Positions 17,625 through 27,106 of a DNA stretch of 43,977 nt are shown one piece after another (within the stretch, counting starts at the first letter, position 1; every line of letters starts with the position of its first letter). The stretch is taken from assembly GCA_905620465.1 (NCBI GenBank), contig CAJQTO010000034.1:1-43977 (forward strand), written 5' to 3'. A model generated the notes under the pieces. The model was given only the letters and a program-made list of their open reading frames with translations. It was not told the DNA's origin and searched no databases. Both the position numbers and the translations under genes were made by a program. This DNA is from an uncultured Candidatus Pelagibacter sp. GTDB lineage: Bacteria; Pseudomonadota; Alphaproteobacteria; Pelagibacterales; Pelagibacteraceae.

Positions 17625-18422
17625 ATGTCTTTAATTAATTTGGCTTTTAAAAAAGCTAAAAATGAAAAACGAACTGCTTTGCTAACCTATACCGTTGCAG
17701 GTGATAACAGTAAAAAAAAATCACTAGAAATATTAAAATCAATTGCAAACTATGCGGATATTTGTGAGATCGGTTTTCCTCACAATACACCTATTGCAGA
17801 TGGTGGCCAAATTCAATCAAGTGCTTATCGGGCATTAAAAAATGGAATTAAAATTAAAGATATCTTTTCAATAGTTAAAGATTTTAAGAAATCAAAACAA
17901 GCAAAGCCTGTAATCTTAATGGGTTATTATAATGTGATTTATCAATATGGTGATAATAAATTTATTAATATTTGTAAAAAAGTGGGTGTTGATGGATTGA
18001 TTGTTGTTGATTTACCTTATCCTGAAAATAAAGAGTTTGCTAAAAAATGTAAGAAAAAAAATATTAGTTTTATTCAATTAATATCTCCTACTACTTCACA
18101 AAGTAGAATGAAAAAAATTGTCAAAGACTCTCATGATATGATCTACTACATCAGTATGCTCTCTACAACTGGAGGTAAACTAAAAATTTCTCCTAAAAAA
18201 ATTCTAAAAAGATACAACAAAGTCAAAAACCTAAATAAGAAAAAAAACACCGTAATTGGATTTGGAATTACTGAAAAAACTATTGTATCGTTAAAAAAAG
18301 CAGATGGATTGGTTGTTGGTAGTGCTTTATGCAAGGAAATCTCAAAATCAATTGAAAAGAGACAAAATCCTGTCACAAATGTAACTAATATTGTAAAAAG
18401 ATTAAGAAACAAAATTGTATGA
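17625..18422 (+). CDS. trpA: Tryptophan synthase alpha chain, divergent
   Basis: CEIGFPHNTPIADGGQIQSSAYRAL (catalytic Glu and Asp kept), VILMGYYNVIYQYG, VDGLIVVDLPYPE, VIGFGITEK, GLVVGSALCKEI. Confidence 0.9.
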   Translation: MSLINLAFKKAKNEKRTALLTYTVAGDNSKKKSLEILKSIANYADICEIGFPHNTPIADGGQIQSSAYRALKNGIKIKDIFSIVKDFKKSKQAKPVILMGYYNVIYQYGDNKFINICKKVGVDGLIVVDLPYPENKEFAKKCKKKNISFIQLISPTTSQSRMKKIVKDSHDMIYYISMLSTTGGKLKISPKKILKRYNKVKNLNKKKNTVIGFGITEKTIVSLKKADGLVVGSALCKEISKSIEKRQNPVTNVTNIVKRLRNKIV

Positions 18423-19348
18423 ACTGGATTAAAAAAACATTACGTTTTGGTGAAAAAATAAAAAGAATAATTAGGAAACGCCCAAGCAAAGAAGAGATTG
18501 CAGGCAGTGATTGGACTTCTTGTTGTAAAGGTCCAATCTTAAAAAAAGATTTAGAAGATAATCTATGGGTATGCCTATCTTGCAATAAACATCACAGAAT
18601 AAGTCCACGTCAAAGGTTTGATGTAATTTTTGGTAAAAATAATTATGAAATTTTAAAAACTCCAATACCTCAAGATGATCCATTAAATTGGAATGACTCT
18701 AAACCTTATAAAGAGAGATTGAGATCTGCTAGAAAAAAAACAGGCATGGATTGTGGTATGATGGTGGTTAGTACAAATATTAAAAATGTAAAACTTACTG
18801 CTATTGCATCTGATTTTGATTTTGTGGGGGGGTCAATTGGTGCAGCTGAAGGTGAGGCTTTCTTATATGGAATTCAACATGCAATTGAAAATCAGCAACC
18901 TTTTGTAGTTTTCACTTCTGGTGGTGGAATGAGAATGATGGAATCGTTAATTTCACTTTCACAAATGACCAGAACAACTTTAGCGATCAACGAACTTAAA
19001 AAAAATAATTTACCTTACCTTGTTGTATTAACGGATCCAACAGCAGGAGGAATTACAGCTTCATATGCGATGTTAGGTGATATCCATTTAGCGGAGCCTG
19101 GTGCTCTTATAGCGTTTGCTGGCTCTAGGGTTATCCAAGGGACTGTTAGGGAAGAATTACCTGAAGGGTTTCAAAGAAGTGAATATGTTGAAAAAACTGG
19201 CTTTGTAGATTTAATTGTTGAGAGAAAAGATTTAAGAGAAAAAATTTGTACATTATTATCAATATTGTTAAAAAAAAATTCTGCTATAAATTCATCAGAA
19301 AATGAAACTTCGAAAGATAGTAAAACGCTTACAAGAGCTGCATCCTAA
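18419..19348 (+). CDS. accD: Acetyl-CoA carboxylase carboxyltransferase subunit beta
   Basis: N-terminal zinc-ribbon-like region plus FVGGSIGAAEGEAF, LTDPTAGGITASYAMLGDIHLAEPGALIAFAGSRVIQGTVREELPEGFQRSEY. Confidence 0.95.
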   Translation: MNWIKKTLRFGEKIKRIIRKRPSKEEIAGSDWTSCCKGPILKKDLEDNLWVCLSCNKHHRISPRQRFDVIFGKNNYEILKTPIPQDDPLNWNDSKPYKERLRSARKKTGMDCGMMVVSTNIKNVKLTAIASDFDFVGGSIGAAEGEAFLYGIQHAIENQQPFVVFTSGGGMRMMESLISLSQMTRTTLAINELKKNNLPYLVVLTDPTAGGITASYAMLGDIHLAEPGALIAFAGSRVIQGTVREELPEGFQRSEYVEKTGFVDLIVERKDLREKICTLLSILLKKNSAINSSENETSKDSKTLTRAAS

Positions 19349-20570
19349 AGAGATTGATCTAAGCCTAGATCGAACTAAAAATCTTTGCCAAAAACTAGGA
19401 AACCCACAGGATCAAATTAATTGTATTTCAGTTGTTGGTACAAATGGGAAATATTCAACTATCCAAGCACTCTATGCAATTCTAAAAGAAGCTAATTATA
19501 AATGCAATATTTATACTAGTCCTCATATACAAAAAATTAATGAAAGATTTTTTTATAATAATAAGTCTTTAACTGATGATGAGTTAACTAATTTATTATC
19601 TGAAATAGAGGAAGCTAATAATGGGGAGCAAATTACTTTCTTTGAAATTTTAACTGTTGCTTACTTTCATTATGCTAAAAATTATCCTAAAAATATTAAC
19701 TTAATTGAGTCTGGTTTGTTTCATAGGTTTGATGCAACAAATATATTAAAGAAAAATTTAGCAAGTATTATCACTTCCATTGGTCTTGATCATTTAGATT
19801 GGTTGCCAAAAAAAGAGCAAACAGTTCAAAAGATTATTTTTGAGAAAACTTCAACTCTATTAAATTCAAATATTGTTGTTGCTAAACAAAACTCTAATGA
19901 AATTGACAATTATATTCAAGATACTATAAAAAATAATCAATCTAAAAAAAATTTCTTTAATAAAAGCTATAGTTTTACTTTTAAAGAAAATGATTTCTTT
20001 TATTTTGAGGATGAATTTGGTGGATTAAAACTCCCAAAACCTAATCTACTTGGTAAATTTCAAGTAGAAAATGTCTCTACTGCAATAGCAACTGCAAGAC
20101 AATTAAAGGATTATAAAATAACTGATGACCATATTAAAAATGGAATTACTAAAATTGAAAGTATTGCAAGACTTCAAGAAATAAAGTCAGGGAAGCTGAA
20201 GGATTTGGTTAAGAATAATCAATTATTTGTAGACGGTTCACATAATCCATTGGGAGCAAAAGTATTGAACCAGTATCTTCAAAGTTTAAATTGTAAAAAG
20301 CATATTATTTTAGGAATGATGGCTAACAAAGATCACAATGAATATATGGGTTGCTTTAAGGATATTAAAACACTAACAACTGTTAATATTTCAAATCAAC
20401 CAAATGCTATTAATGGGATTAAGCTTAAAGAAAAGATTAATAATTTTCCTAATATTAAATATAAAAATTCAGTAGAAGAAGCTATCTCATCAATACGTCT
20501 TCAAGAGAATGATATTATTCTAATTACAGGATCTTTGTATCTTGCAGGAGAAGTTTTAAACTTAAATTAG
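19302..20570 (+). CDS. folC: Bifunctional folylpolyglutamate / dihydrofolate synthase (Mur ligase family)
   Basis: [72 protein letters not shown]; follows accD. Confidence 0.92.
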   Translation: MKLRKIVKRLQELHPKEIDLSLDRTKNLCQKLGNPQDQINCISVVGTNGKYSTIQALYAILKEANYKCNIYTSPHIQKINERFFYNNKSLTDDELTNLLSEIEEANNGEQITFFEILTVAYFHYAKNYPKNINLIESGLFHRFDATNILKKNLASIITSIGLDHLDWLPKKEQTVQKIIFEKTSTLLNSNIVVAKQNSNEIDNYIQDTIKNNQSKKNFFNKSYSFTFKENDFFYFEDEFGGLKLPKPNLLGKFQVENVSTAIATARQLKDYKITDDHIKNGITKIESIARLQEIKSGKLKDLVKNNQLFVDGSHNPLGAKVLNQYLQSLNCKKHIILGMMANKDHNEYMGCFKDIKTLTTVNISNQPNAINGIKLKEKINNFPNIKYKNSVEEAISSIRLQENDIILITGSLYLAGEVLNLN

Positions 20571-20887
20571 ATATTTTCTTTTATCCAAGAAACGATATCC
20601 GACTTAGGTGTTGCACCAACTTTAGTTGACTTTAATTCTCCGTCTTTAAACAATAACATTGTAGGAATTCCCCTAACTCCATATTTGGTAGGAGTGTTAG
20701 GTTCATTATCAATGTTGTGTTTAGCAATTGTTACTTGATCTTTCATCTCATCAGAAATTTCTTCTAATGTTGGTCCTATTTGTTTGCATGGGCCACACCA
20801 TTCAGCCCAAAAATCAACTACAATTGGTTTTGAAGATTTTAAAACTTCTGTGTCAAAATTATCGTCTGTTACGCTTACTGTTGCCAT
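20567..20887 (-). CDS. trxA: Thioredoxin
   Basis: [36 protein letters not shown]. Confidence 0.97.
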   Translation of the reverse strand: MATVSVTDDNFDTEVLKSSKPIVVDFWAEWCGPCKQIGPTLEEISDEMKDQVTIAKHNIDNEPNTPTKYGVRGIPTMLLFKDGELKSTKVGATPKSDIVSWIKENI

Positions 20888-20963
20888 AATAGATCCTATA
20901 TATTTGATTCAAATTATTATTCAATGCGTAAAAATGTATTATTTTAATTAATTCACAAGAAAA

Positions 20964-22391
20964 TTATGCATCCTCATATTTTTTCTGAATTCTTTCAACA
21001 AACTCATTAATTTCACCTAAAAACTTAAGCTTTTTCTCATCTTTTTCATTGGTATATCTGTCTCTTAAATTATCACACTCAAAATAAAATTCCTTACATG
21101 TCCACCACTTCTCTTTTTCATCACTTAATATTCTCTCGGCTATTCCTCTTTTAATTGTTTTAAAAATATCTGCTGGCAATGTTTCTGGTGATTCTTGATA
21201 GATAATCTTTTTCCCAAAACTTACCATTCTTTCATCTTCAAATTTATCCAGTAAAATCAATTTGTCTTTCCAAGAAGCAGCATGCCATTTTGGAAATAAA
21301 GCTGTGTCTTTTTGAGGTGTAAATTTTTTATAAATTGTCTCTTCTGCAAGTGGATCTACCTGTGAATCAAATTGTGCTTTTTCTTCAGCAGTTTCTCTTA
21401 ATGCAGTTAAAACATTTTGAGAGAATTTCTCATTACTATTTACTAATTTTGCACGTTCTTTAATTAAATCAGGATTAAGTTTACTATAAGGTTCAACTTG
21501 CATTCCATAACTTGTATCTAAAATTATAGGAGCTTTGTTTGAACGTATAGTTCTTAAAAACTTTAATTTTTTAATAGCACTTTTAAGTTCTGAAATTGAC
21601 ATATCAAATAATGGGATTGGATCAATTTTAAGATCAAATGCTTGACCCCATTGATAAATTGGATGAATACAATATTTGGGATGAAGTGGAGCAACTACAA
21701 ATCTATAATTTTTACCAAAATGGTATTCAGCTAGAGTAAACATCTTCTCTGTTTTAAAGATTGTTTCTGTATCATTTTTATTTGCTGTTCTTAAAAATGC
21801 ATCCCAAGTTTGAGGTTGATTTTTTTTAATTAAACCTAAAACTTTGACAGTTAATTCTGCATCAAATAAAGCCGAGTGAGCACCACTGGATTCAAAACCA
21901 TTCATTCTAGCTAACGACTCTAGTTTCATTACAGCATTACCTTTGGCATTTATTTCAGTTTTTACAACATTTTCATCTACAGCATGGGCTCCTCTTGCTA
22001 TATTTAATCCGTCATGTCTTTTATTAGGCGTAGCGTTTGTAATATAAGGATATCTAATTCCTCTAAAGAATTCATTTCTTATCATCTCGTCATCAAATCC
22101 AATATTTGACCAACCCATGAATATTGCTGGGCTCCACTTTTTAAATGTTGCTTCCAACTGAGATAACATTTGATAATGGCTTAGATTTCCTTTGGTTAAT
22201 AAATCCACACTAGTTTTATTAACAATTAAAGCCATTGCTTGAGGGACTTCACCTTCGGGTAATCTACATCTAAAGTTAAATCTATCTAATTCTTTAAAAT
22301 TTGGGTCAACTAAAATACCGCCCACTTCAATAATACTTCCCCATGAAGTGTTTGCACTGCTAGATTCTATATCCCATATTGCTAAATTCAT
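20964..22391 (-). CDS. sbcB: Exodeoxyribonuclease I (DEDD 3'-5' ssDNA exonuclease)
   Basis: WDIESSSANTSWGSIIEVGGILVD, FMGWSNIGFDDEMIRNEFFRG, MKLESLARMNGFESSGAHSALFDAELTVKVLGLI; ExoI-like C-terminal region. Confidence 0.88.
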   Translation of the reverse strand: MNLAIWDIESSSANTSWGSIIEVGGILVDPNFKELDRFNFRCRLPEGEVPQAMALIVNKTSVDLLTKGNLSHYQMLSQLEATFKKWSPAIFMGWSNIGFDDEMIRNEFFRGIRYPYITNATPNKRHDGLNIARGAHAVDENVVKTEINAKGNAVMKLESLARMNGFESSGAHSALFDAELTVKVLGLIKKNQPQTWDAFLRTANKNDTETIFKTEKMFTLAEYHFGKNYRFVVAPLHPKYCIHPIYQWGQAFDLKIDPIPLFDMSISELKSAIKKLKFLRTIRSNKAPIILDTSYGMQVEPYSKLNPDLIKERAKLVNSNEKFSQNVLTALRETAEEKAQFDSQVDPLAEETIYKKFTPQKDTALFPKWHAASWKDKLILLDKFEDERMVSFGKKIIYQESPETLPADIFKTIKRGIAERILSDEKEKWWTCKEFYFECDNLRDRYTNEKDEKKLKFLGEINEFVERIQKKYEDA

Positions 22392-22392
22392 A

Positions 22393-23079
22393 TTAGTTCA
22401 TATTCCTTTGGTGATAAAATTGTTCAACTTTTTCTAGAAACTTGTTTTGATATTCTTTTAATTTTTCATCTTGTATTCTAAAGTCTTGGAATAAATTATC
22501 TACAGTACAAAGTAAAACAATTCCTTGAGTTATTTTTGAATTATGAACGATGTTATGAGCTAATGAATAAGCCCCTAATTGAAGATAATAGTCCTCAATC
22601 CACTCTTCTTTTTTAGGTTTATTAGACTGTTTAAAATCTATAATGGTTTCTTGGCCCTCATATACTCCAACCGCATCACATGTGCCTGCGTATTTTCCTG
22701 GGTAATACAAAGTTGCTTCTGTTCCCCAAATTTCAGATAATTTGTCTTTAATACCTTGTTCAATAATTTCATCAGCCATTTTTTTAGATTTATTTTCTTC
22801 TTCTAACAATTCTAGATTTAATTGACCTAATAAATATTTTTCTAAAAAGCTATGCATTGAAATTCCTCTAGAACTGGCATCATTTTTAATTCTATTCGCT
22901 TCAGCAACTCCTACTCTTGCCTTCCAGTTTGCAAGGGATGCTTTTTTTTCTTCACTTTGTGTTGCTTGTAATATGGACGTCACTGATGGAAGTTTTTCTT
23001 GATTTACAGCGTACATTCTTGAGCCGCTAATCATTGATCTCATGGATTTTGGATAAGAAAATTTAGTATTCCATCTCAT
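22393..23079 (-). CDS. PD-(D/E)XK nuclease, RecB/MGME1-like
   Basis: YAGTCDAVGVYEGQETIIDFKQSNKPKKEEWIEDYYLQLGAYSLAHN matches D...(D/E)xK plus QLGAY motif IV; one nt from sbcB. Confidence 0.78.
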   Translation of the reverse strand: MRWNTKFSYPKSMRSMISGSRMYAVNQEKLPSVTSILQATQSEEKKASLANWKARVGVAEANRIKNDASSRGISMHSFLEKYLLGQLNLELLEEENKSKKMADEIIEQGIKDKLSEIWGTEATLYYPGKYAGTCDAVGVYEGQETIIDFKQSNKPKKEEWIEDYYLQLGAYSLAHNIVHNSKITQGIVLLCTVDNLFQDFRIQDEKLKEYQNKFLEKVEQFYHQRNMN

Positions 23080-23146
23080 ATCTCTTAATTATTTATACTA
23101 TTTAGACTTACTTGCACTTATAAAATGAGTTATTAATTATATAAAT

Positions 23147-24307
23147 ATGGAATCAATACTTGGTACGATTATAGGTTTTGGAATTTTTGCAATTTTTTGG
23201 TTTTTTGCTTTAAGACCCAAAAAAGAAGATTCATCAAATAATGAATTAGAATTAACAAAAGATCAATTAAAATCTGTAGAAATAAATTTAGCAACAAAAG
23301 ATGCTGAAGTAATAGCAGCCCAAAAAGCTGAAACAGAATTAAAAAAACAAATAGAAGAAAAAAAAGTATTAGTTGATAAACTTTATAAAACTATAGACGA
23401 AATTGGTGAATATAAATCTCAAACAGAAAAAGCTATTAATAAACATGACGAAGCAATTTTAAGACATAAAAATTGGTGGGATAAATTAACTACCAATATT
23501 CAATATCAAGGTAAATTTAATCAGGAAATTCTAGAAAATGTATTAACCGATGCTAATCTTATTAAAGGAAGAGATTTTACAACAGAAACAAAGCACACAA
23601 CATATGATGTTGCCGGTAGTGATGAAAAAGATGTCAGGCCAGACGTAATTTTAAAGTTCCCTGAGAGAAACTATGTTGTTGATGCAAAAATGTCATTAAC
23701 AAACTGGACGGATTTTATACTTGAAAAAGATGAAAATAAAAAAAAAGATCATTTAAAAAAACATTTAACTTCAATAAGAAAACATTTATTTGATTCTAAA
23801 ACAGGACTTATAAAAAAAAATTATAATAAACTATATGGATTAAAATCTCTTCAGTCGGTAATTGTTTTTTTTCCTTCTGATAATTTATATAATTTTACAC
23901 TTGATGAGGACAAAGATCTTCTAAACGATGCAATAAAGGGAAATTTCATATTAACATCACCAAGAGAGCTGACAAATATGATAAAATTATTTGAACAAAT
24001 TAAAAGTGAAAAAAAACAAATTGAAAATATTGGTCAAATTATAACTTCCGCAAGTAAAATATTCGATAAATATGTAGATGTTAAAGTTGCTATTAAAGGT
24101 GCATTACAATCCTATAAAACTCATGCTAATCATCTTCAATCTATTGTTACTAAATCTTGGGGAACTCAAGGTTTAGAAAAACAAATTAATAAATTAAAAG
24201 ATGAACACGGTGTAATCCCTGGCAAACCTATACCTGAAATACCTGCGGAACAATCAACTGTATCTAATGTTGAGGATCCTGAGCAAGATCCTGAGCAATT
24301 AAATTAG
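23147..24307 (+). CDS. rmuC: DNA recombination protein RmuC homolog
   Basis: N-terminal TM, coiled coil, then VRPDVILKFPERNYVVDAKMSLTNWTDFI and ISSA-type C-terminal helices. Confidence 0.9.
   Translation: MESILGTIIGFGIFAIFWFFALRPKKEDSSNNELELTKDQLKSVEINLATKDAEVIAAQKAETELKKQIEEKKVLVDKLYKTIDEIGEYKSQTEKAINKHDEAILRHKNWWDKLTTNIQYQGKFNQEILENVLTDANLIKGRDFTTETKHTTYDVAGSDEKDVRPDVILKFPERNYVVDAKMSLTNWTDFILEKDENKKKDHLKKHLTSIRKHLFDSKTGLIKKNYNKLYGLKSLQSVIVFFPSDNLYNFTLDEDKDLLNDAIKGNFILTSPRELTNMIKLFEQIKSEKKQIENIGQIITSASKIFDKYVDVKVAIKGALQSYKTHANHLQSIVTKSWGTQGLEKQINKLKDEHGVIPGKPIPEIPAEQSTVSNVEDPEQDPEQLN
24275..24298. repeat. Tandem 12-bp duplication (GATCCTGAGCAA x2) at the 3' end of rmuC
   Basis: Direct reading: gatcctgagcaa gatcctgagcaa, encoding DPEQDPEQ. 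Confidence 0.95.
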
Positions 24308-24311
24308 ATTT

Positions 24312-24443
24312 ATGGAATTATACTTAATATTAAAAATACTCTTTATTATTGGAACTATTGTTACGATTTATGCTGTATTGAGAAATCTTGATATTATTAA
24401 GATTATCCTAATTTATTTTAAGGATTTACTACTAGGTAAGTAA
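24312..24443 (+). CDS. Putative 43-aa single-TM small protein
   Basis: ATG 4 nt after the rmuC stop: MELYLILKILFIIGTIVTIYAVLRNLDIIKIILIYFKDLLLGK*. Hydrophobic; not in the ORF track. Confidence 0.45.
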   Translation: MELYLILKILFIIGTIVTIYAVLRNLDIIKIILIYFKDLLLGK

Positions 24444-24481
24444 CTTGAGTACTTTGGTATTTTAAACAGTAGTATATATTC

Positions 24482-24907
24482 ATGAAAAAGTTCATAATTT
24501 TAATATCCTTTATTTTCATAAGTGAGGCTTCTTATTCTCATAGTCATTTCCCTATAACAAGAGATTCTGAGTTAATGATTGCTAGAGGTAAAATTATATA
24601 TCAAAACAACTGTATAAGTTGCCATCAAGTAAATTTAGTAGGTGTAGAAAATTGGAAAGAACTAGATAAAGATGGTCATAGAAAATCTCCTCCTTTAAAT
24701 GGTACGGGTCATACCTGGCATCATGATGATGCTACCCTTCATAATATTATTAAGTACGGTTTGATAAAATTAGTTAAAAATTATCAGGGAAAAATGTTAG
24801 GTTTTGAAGATAAGCTTAAAGATAAAGATATTGATTCAGTATTAGCTTACATAAAAAGCTTTTGGCCAGACGATATGTACCAACATCAAATTAATTTAAG
24901 TAAATAA
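24482..24907 (+). CDS. Secreted c-type cytochrome
   Basis: Signal peptide, NNCISCH haem motif, PPLNGTGHTWHHDD, GKMLGFEDKLKDKDIDSVLAYIKSFWP. Confidence 0.88.
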   Translation: MKKFIILISFIFISEASYSHSHFPITRDSELMIARGKIIYQNNCISCHQVNLVGVENWKELDKDGHRKSPPLNGTGHTWHHDDATLHNIIKYGLIKLVKNYQGKMLGFEDKLKDKDIDSVLAYIKSFWPDDMYQHQINLSK

Positions 24908-24912
24908 ACTAT

Positions 24913-25350
24913 ATGATAACTAGTACCTTTCATTGGAGCTGCAAACACACATGGAGGAAAAGTGCCAAGAATACTATGTGGTGTGTTATTGGTTGTGCAA
25001 TTGGGGACTTTGGAACAATACTATTTTTTCAACTAACTCAAATCCCTTTTCCTGTTATCGGTGTAATGGTTCTAGCAATCATCAATGGTTTATTAACAAG
25101 CATTATGCTTGAAACCTTTATTTTAATTAGACAAAATTTTAAATTTTTTAAAGCATTAAAAACAGCTTGTGGCATGAGTTTCATTTCAATGGTCAGTATG
25201 GAAATCACAATGAATTTGACAGATTATTATTTAACAGGTGGAGCTCAACTCACCTATTGGGTGGTACCCATTATGTTAACTGTGGGATTTTTAACTCCAT
25301 GGCCTTACAATTATTGGCGGCTTAAAAAATTTGGCCTAGAATGTCACTAA
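24913..25350 (+). CDS. DUF4396-like multi-TM membrane protein
   Basis: FHWSCKHTWRKSAKNTMWCVIGCAIGDFGTILFFQ resembles DUF4396 signature; several TM helices. Confidence 0.75.
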   Translation: MITSTFHWSCKHTWRKSAKNTMWCVIGCAIGDFGTILFFQLTQIPFPVIGVMVLAIINGLLTSIMLETFILIRQNFKFFKALKTACGMSFISMVSMEITMNLTDYYLTGGAQLTYWVVPIMLTVGFLTPWPYNYWRLKKFGLECH

Positions 25351-25364
25351 ATTTTAAAGATTTA

Positions 25365-26054
25365 TTACTTAGAAAGTAATTTTACTATTTTTTTAAACGC
25401 ATTATTTTTAGAGGCTGATTTAAAAACCATCATACAGGCCACAGATTTTAAAATCTCTCCATCTTTCAGCACCCTAAGATTGTTCGCTTTGATAGTTTCG
25501 CCTGTGCTTGTGATATCTACTATGATTTCTGCACTACCAGTGAATGGCATTACCTCCGTAGAGCCTAGGCTATTTACTAATTTAAACTGAGTAACCCCTT
25601 TTGAGAATAAAAATTCTCTTGTAAGATTGGGATATTTTGTTCCCACTCTCAAACGTTTCTTTTTTTTATCTTTAAATTCAAAAGCAATTTCTTCTAAATC
25701 GGCTATCGTTTGAACATCAATCCAAGTATCAGGAATAGCCACAACTAAGGTTGCTTTACCAAATCCATACTTCTTAACTACATTGATTTTATTTTGAGTA
25801 TTGATTTCACTTTCTTTTAATAAATCATAACCAGAAAAACCAATATCTAAAGACCCATCCCCAAGTCTTTCGACTATCTCTCTTGCATGCAAATATAGTA
25901 TTTTAACATTAGATAAATTTTTAATAGATCCTAATAGATCTCTTTCTCCTCTTTCAGATAGCAAATTTAATTTATTCTTTTTAAAAATTTTTAAAATATC
26001 CTTTCTAAGTCTACCTTTGCTGGGGATACCAATATTAATTATATTTTTCATCAT
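25365..26054 (-). CDS. hisG: ATP phosphoribosyltransferase, short form
   Basis: IPSKGRLRKDILKIFKK, VERLGDGSLDIGFSGYDLL, RVGTKYPNLTREFL, GSAEIIVDITSTGETIKANNL; ~229 aa. Confidence 0.95.
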   Translation of the reverse strand: MMKNIINIGIPSKGRLRKDILKIFKKNKLNLLSERGERDLLGSIKNLSNVKILYLHAREIVERLGDGSLDIGFSGYDLLKESEINTQNKINVVKKYGFGKATLVVAIPDTWIDVQTIADLEEIAFEFKDKKKKRLRVGTKYPNLTREFLFSKGVTQFKLVNSLGSTEVMPFTGSAEIIVDITSTGETIKANNLRVLKDGEILKSVACMMVFKSASKNNAFKKIVKLLSK

Positions 26055-27106
26055 TAATAATTTAAATTTAAAGCAGCTCCTACTGCTGGGACTTTTTTTT
26101 TTGATCCAAGATCTGAAATTAATTTGTCATATCGTCCACCATTAATTACATTAATATTCTTAGATTTAGATTTAATATCAATTTTAAAAACCATACCTGT
26201 ATAATATTCTAACTGGCGACCAAAAGAAGCTGAAAATTCTACATTTAATTTTTGGACTTTATTTAATGAAGTTGGAAAATATTTTTGATCCACGGCTAAG
26301 TTAATCTTATTCTTTTTAAAGAAAGCATTTAATTTTTCTGCAGCTTTATTTATCGGACAATTAATCTTTAAAAATTCTTTAATAACTTTTGAAACATTTT
26401 TACCTCTGCTTGTTTTTCTTGGATCTTTAATTTTTTTATTAAATCTCTTTAAAATTTCTTCAATTGATCGTCCTGCGACTATTGTTTGTTGGTTGTCCTT
26501 CAGTATTTTTAAATATCTTTTTTTATCCACTTCAACAATAGTTGGATCAACGTCAGAGTTTGTTTCTAATCTTTTTAATAAATCGTTAAAATAATCTTCT
26601 CTCCAAAAGTGTCTTGAAAGCCTCAATTTCCATCTCTTTGGAATGTCTAGCTTTGAAATCAGTAGATTAAAAATCTCAATATTACCAATCTTCAAAGTTC
26701 CTGTTGAATAACTCAAATTTGATAAAGATTTTAAAGCAGTATTAATAATTTCTTTATCATCATTTTTCTCATTTTTTGATCCTATTATTTCAAAGCCTAC
26801 TTGATTTCTAATAATTGAGTCTCTTTTATTGTTTGATTTTCTATAAGCTTGACCGCTATAAAAGATCTTCTCTTTTCCTTTTAAATTATTTTCTAAGTAC
26901 CTCAGACATGATGCAATGGTTAGATCTGGTCTAAGACAAAGCTCACTGCCATTTTGATCAACAAATGAAAAAATAAATTTTCTAAAGTTTTCTCCTGATC
27001 TTTGAACAATGTGGTTAGCCTCAATTACTGAAGGTAAATCAATGTAATTAAATCCTTTAGATTTTACCGAACTAAGGATTTTTTCAGATAAATTTTTTGA
27101 TTTCAT
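26054..27106 (-). CDS. hisZ: ATP phosphoribosyltransferase regulatory subunit (HisRS paralog)
   Basis: LCLRPDLTIASCLRYLE, FYSGQAYRKSN, NQVGFEIIGSKN, YYTGMVFKI, NGGRYDKLI; upstream of short hisG. Confidence 0.9.
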   Translation of the reverse strand: MKSKNLSEKILSSVKSKGFNYIDLPSVIEANHIVQRSGENFRKFIFSFVDQNGSELCLRPDLTIASCLRYLENNLKGKEKIFYSGQAYRKSNNKRDSIIRNQVGFEIIGSKNEKNDDKEIINTALKSLSNLSYSTGTLKIGNIEIFNLLISKLDIPKRWKLRLSRHFWREDYFNDLLKRLETNSDVDPTIVEVDKKRYLKILKDNQQTIVAGRSIEEILKRFNKKIKDPRKTSRGKNVSKVIKEFLKINCPINKAAEKLNAFFKKNKINLAVDQKYFPTSLNKVQKLNVEFSASFGRQLEYYTGMVFKIDIKSKSKNINVINGGRYDKLISDLGSKKKVPAVGAALNLNY

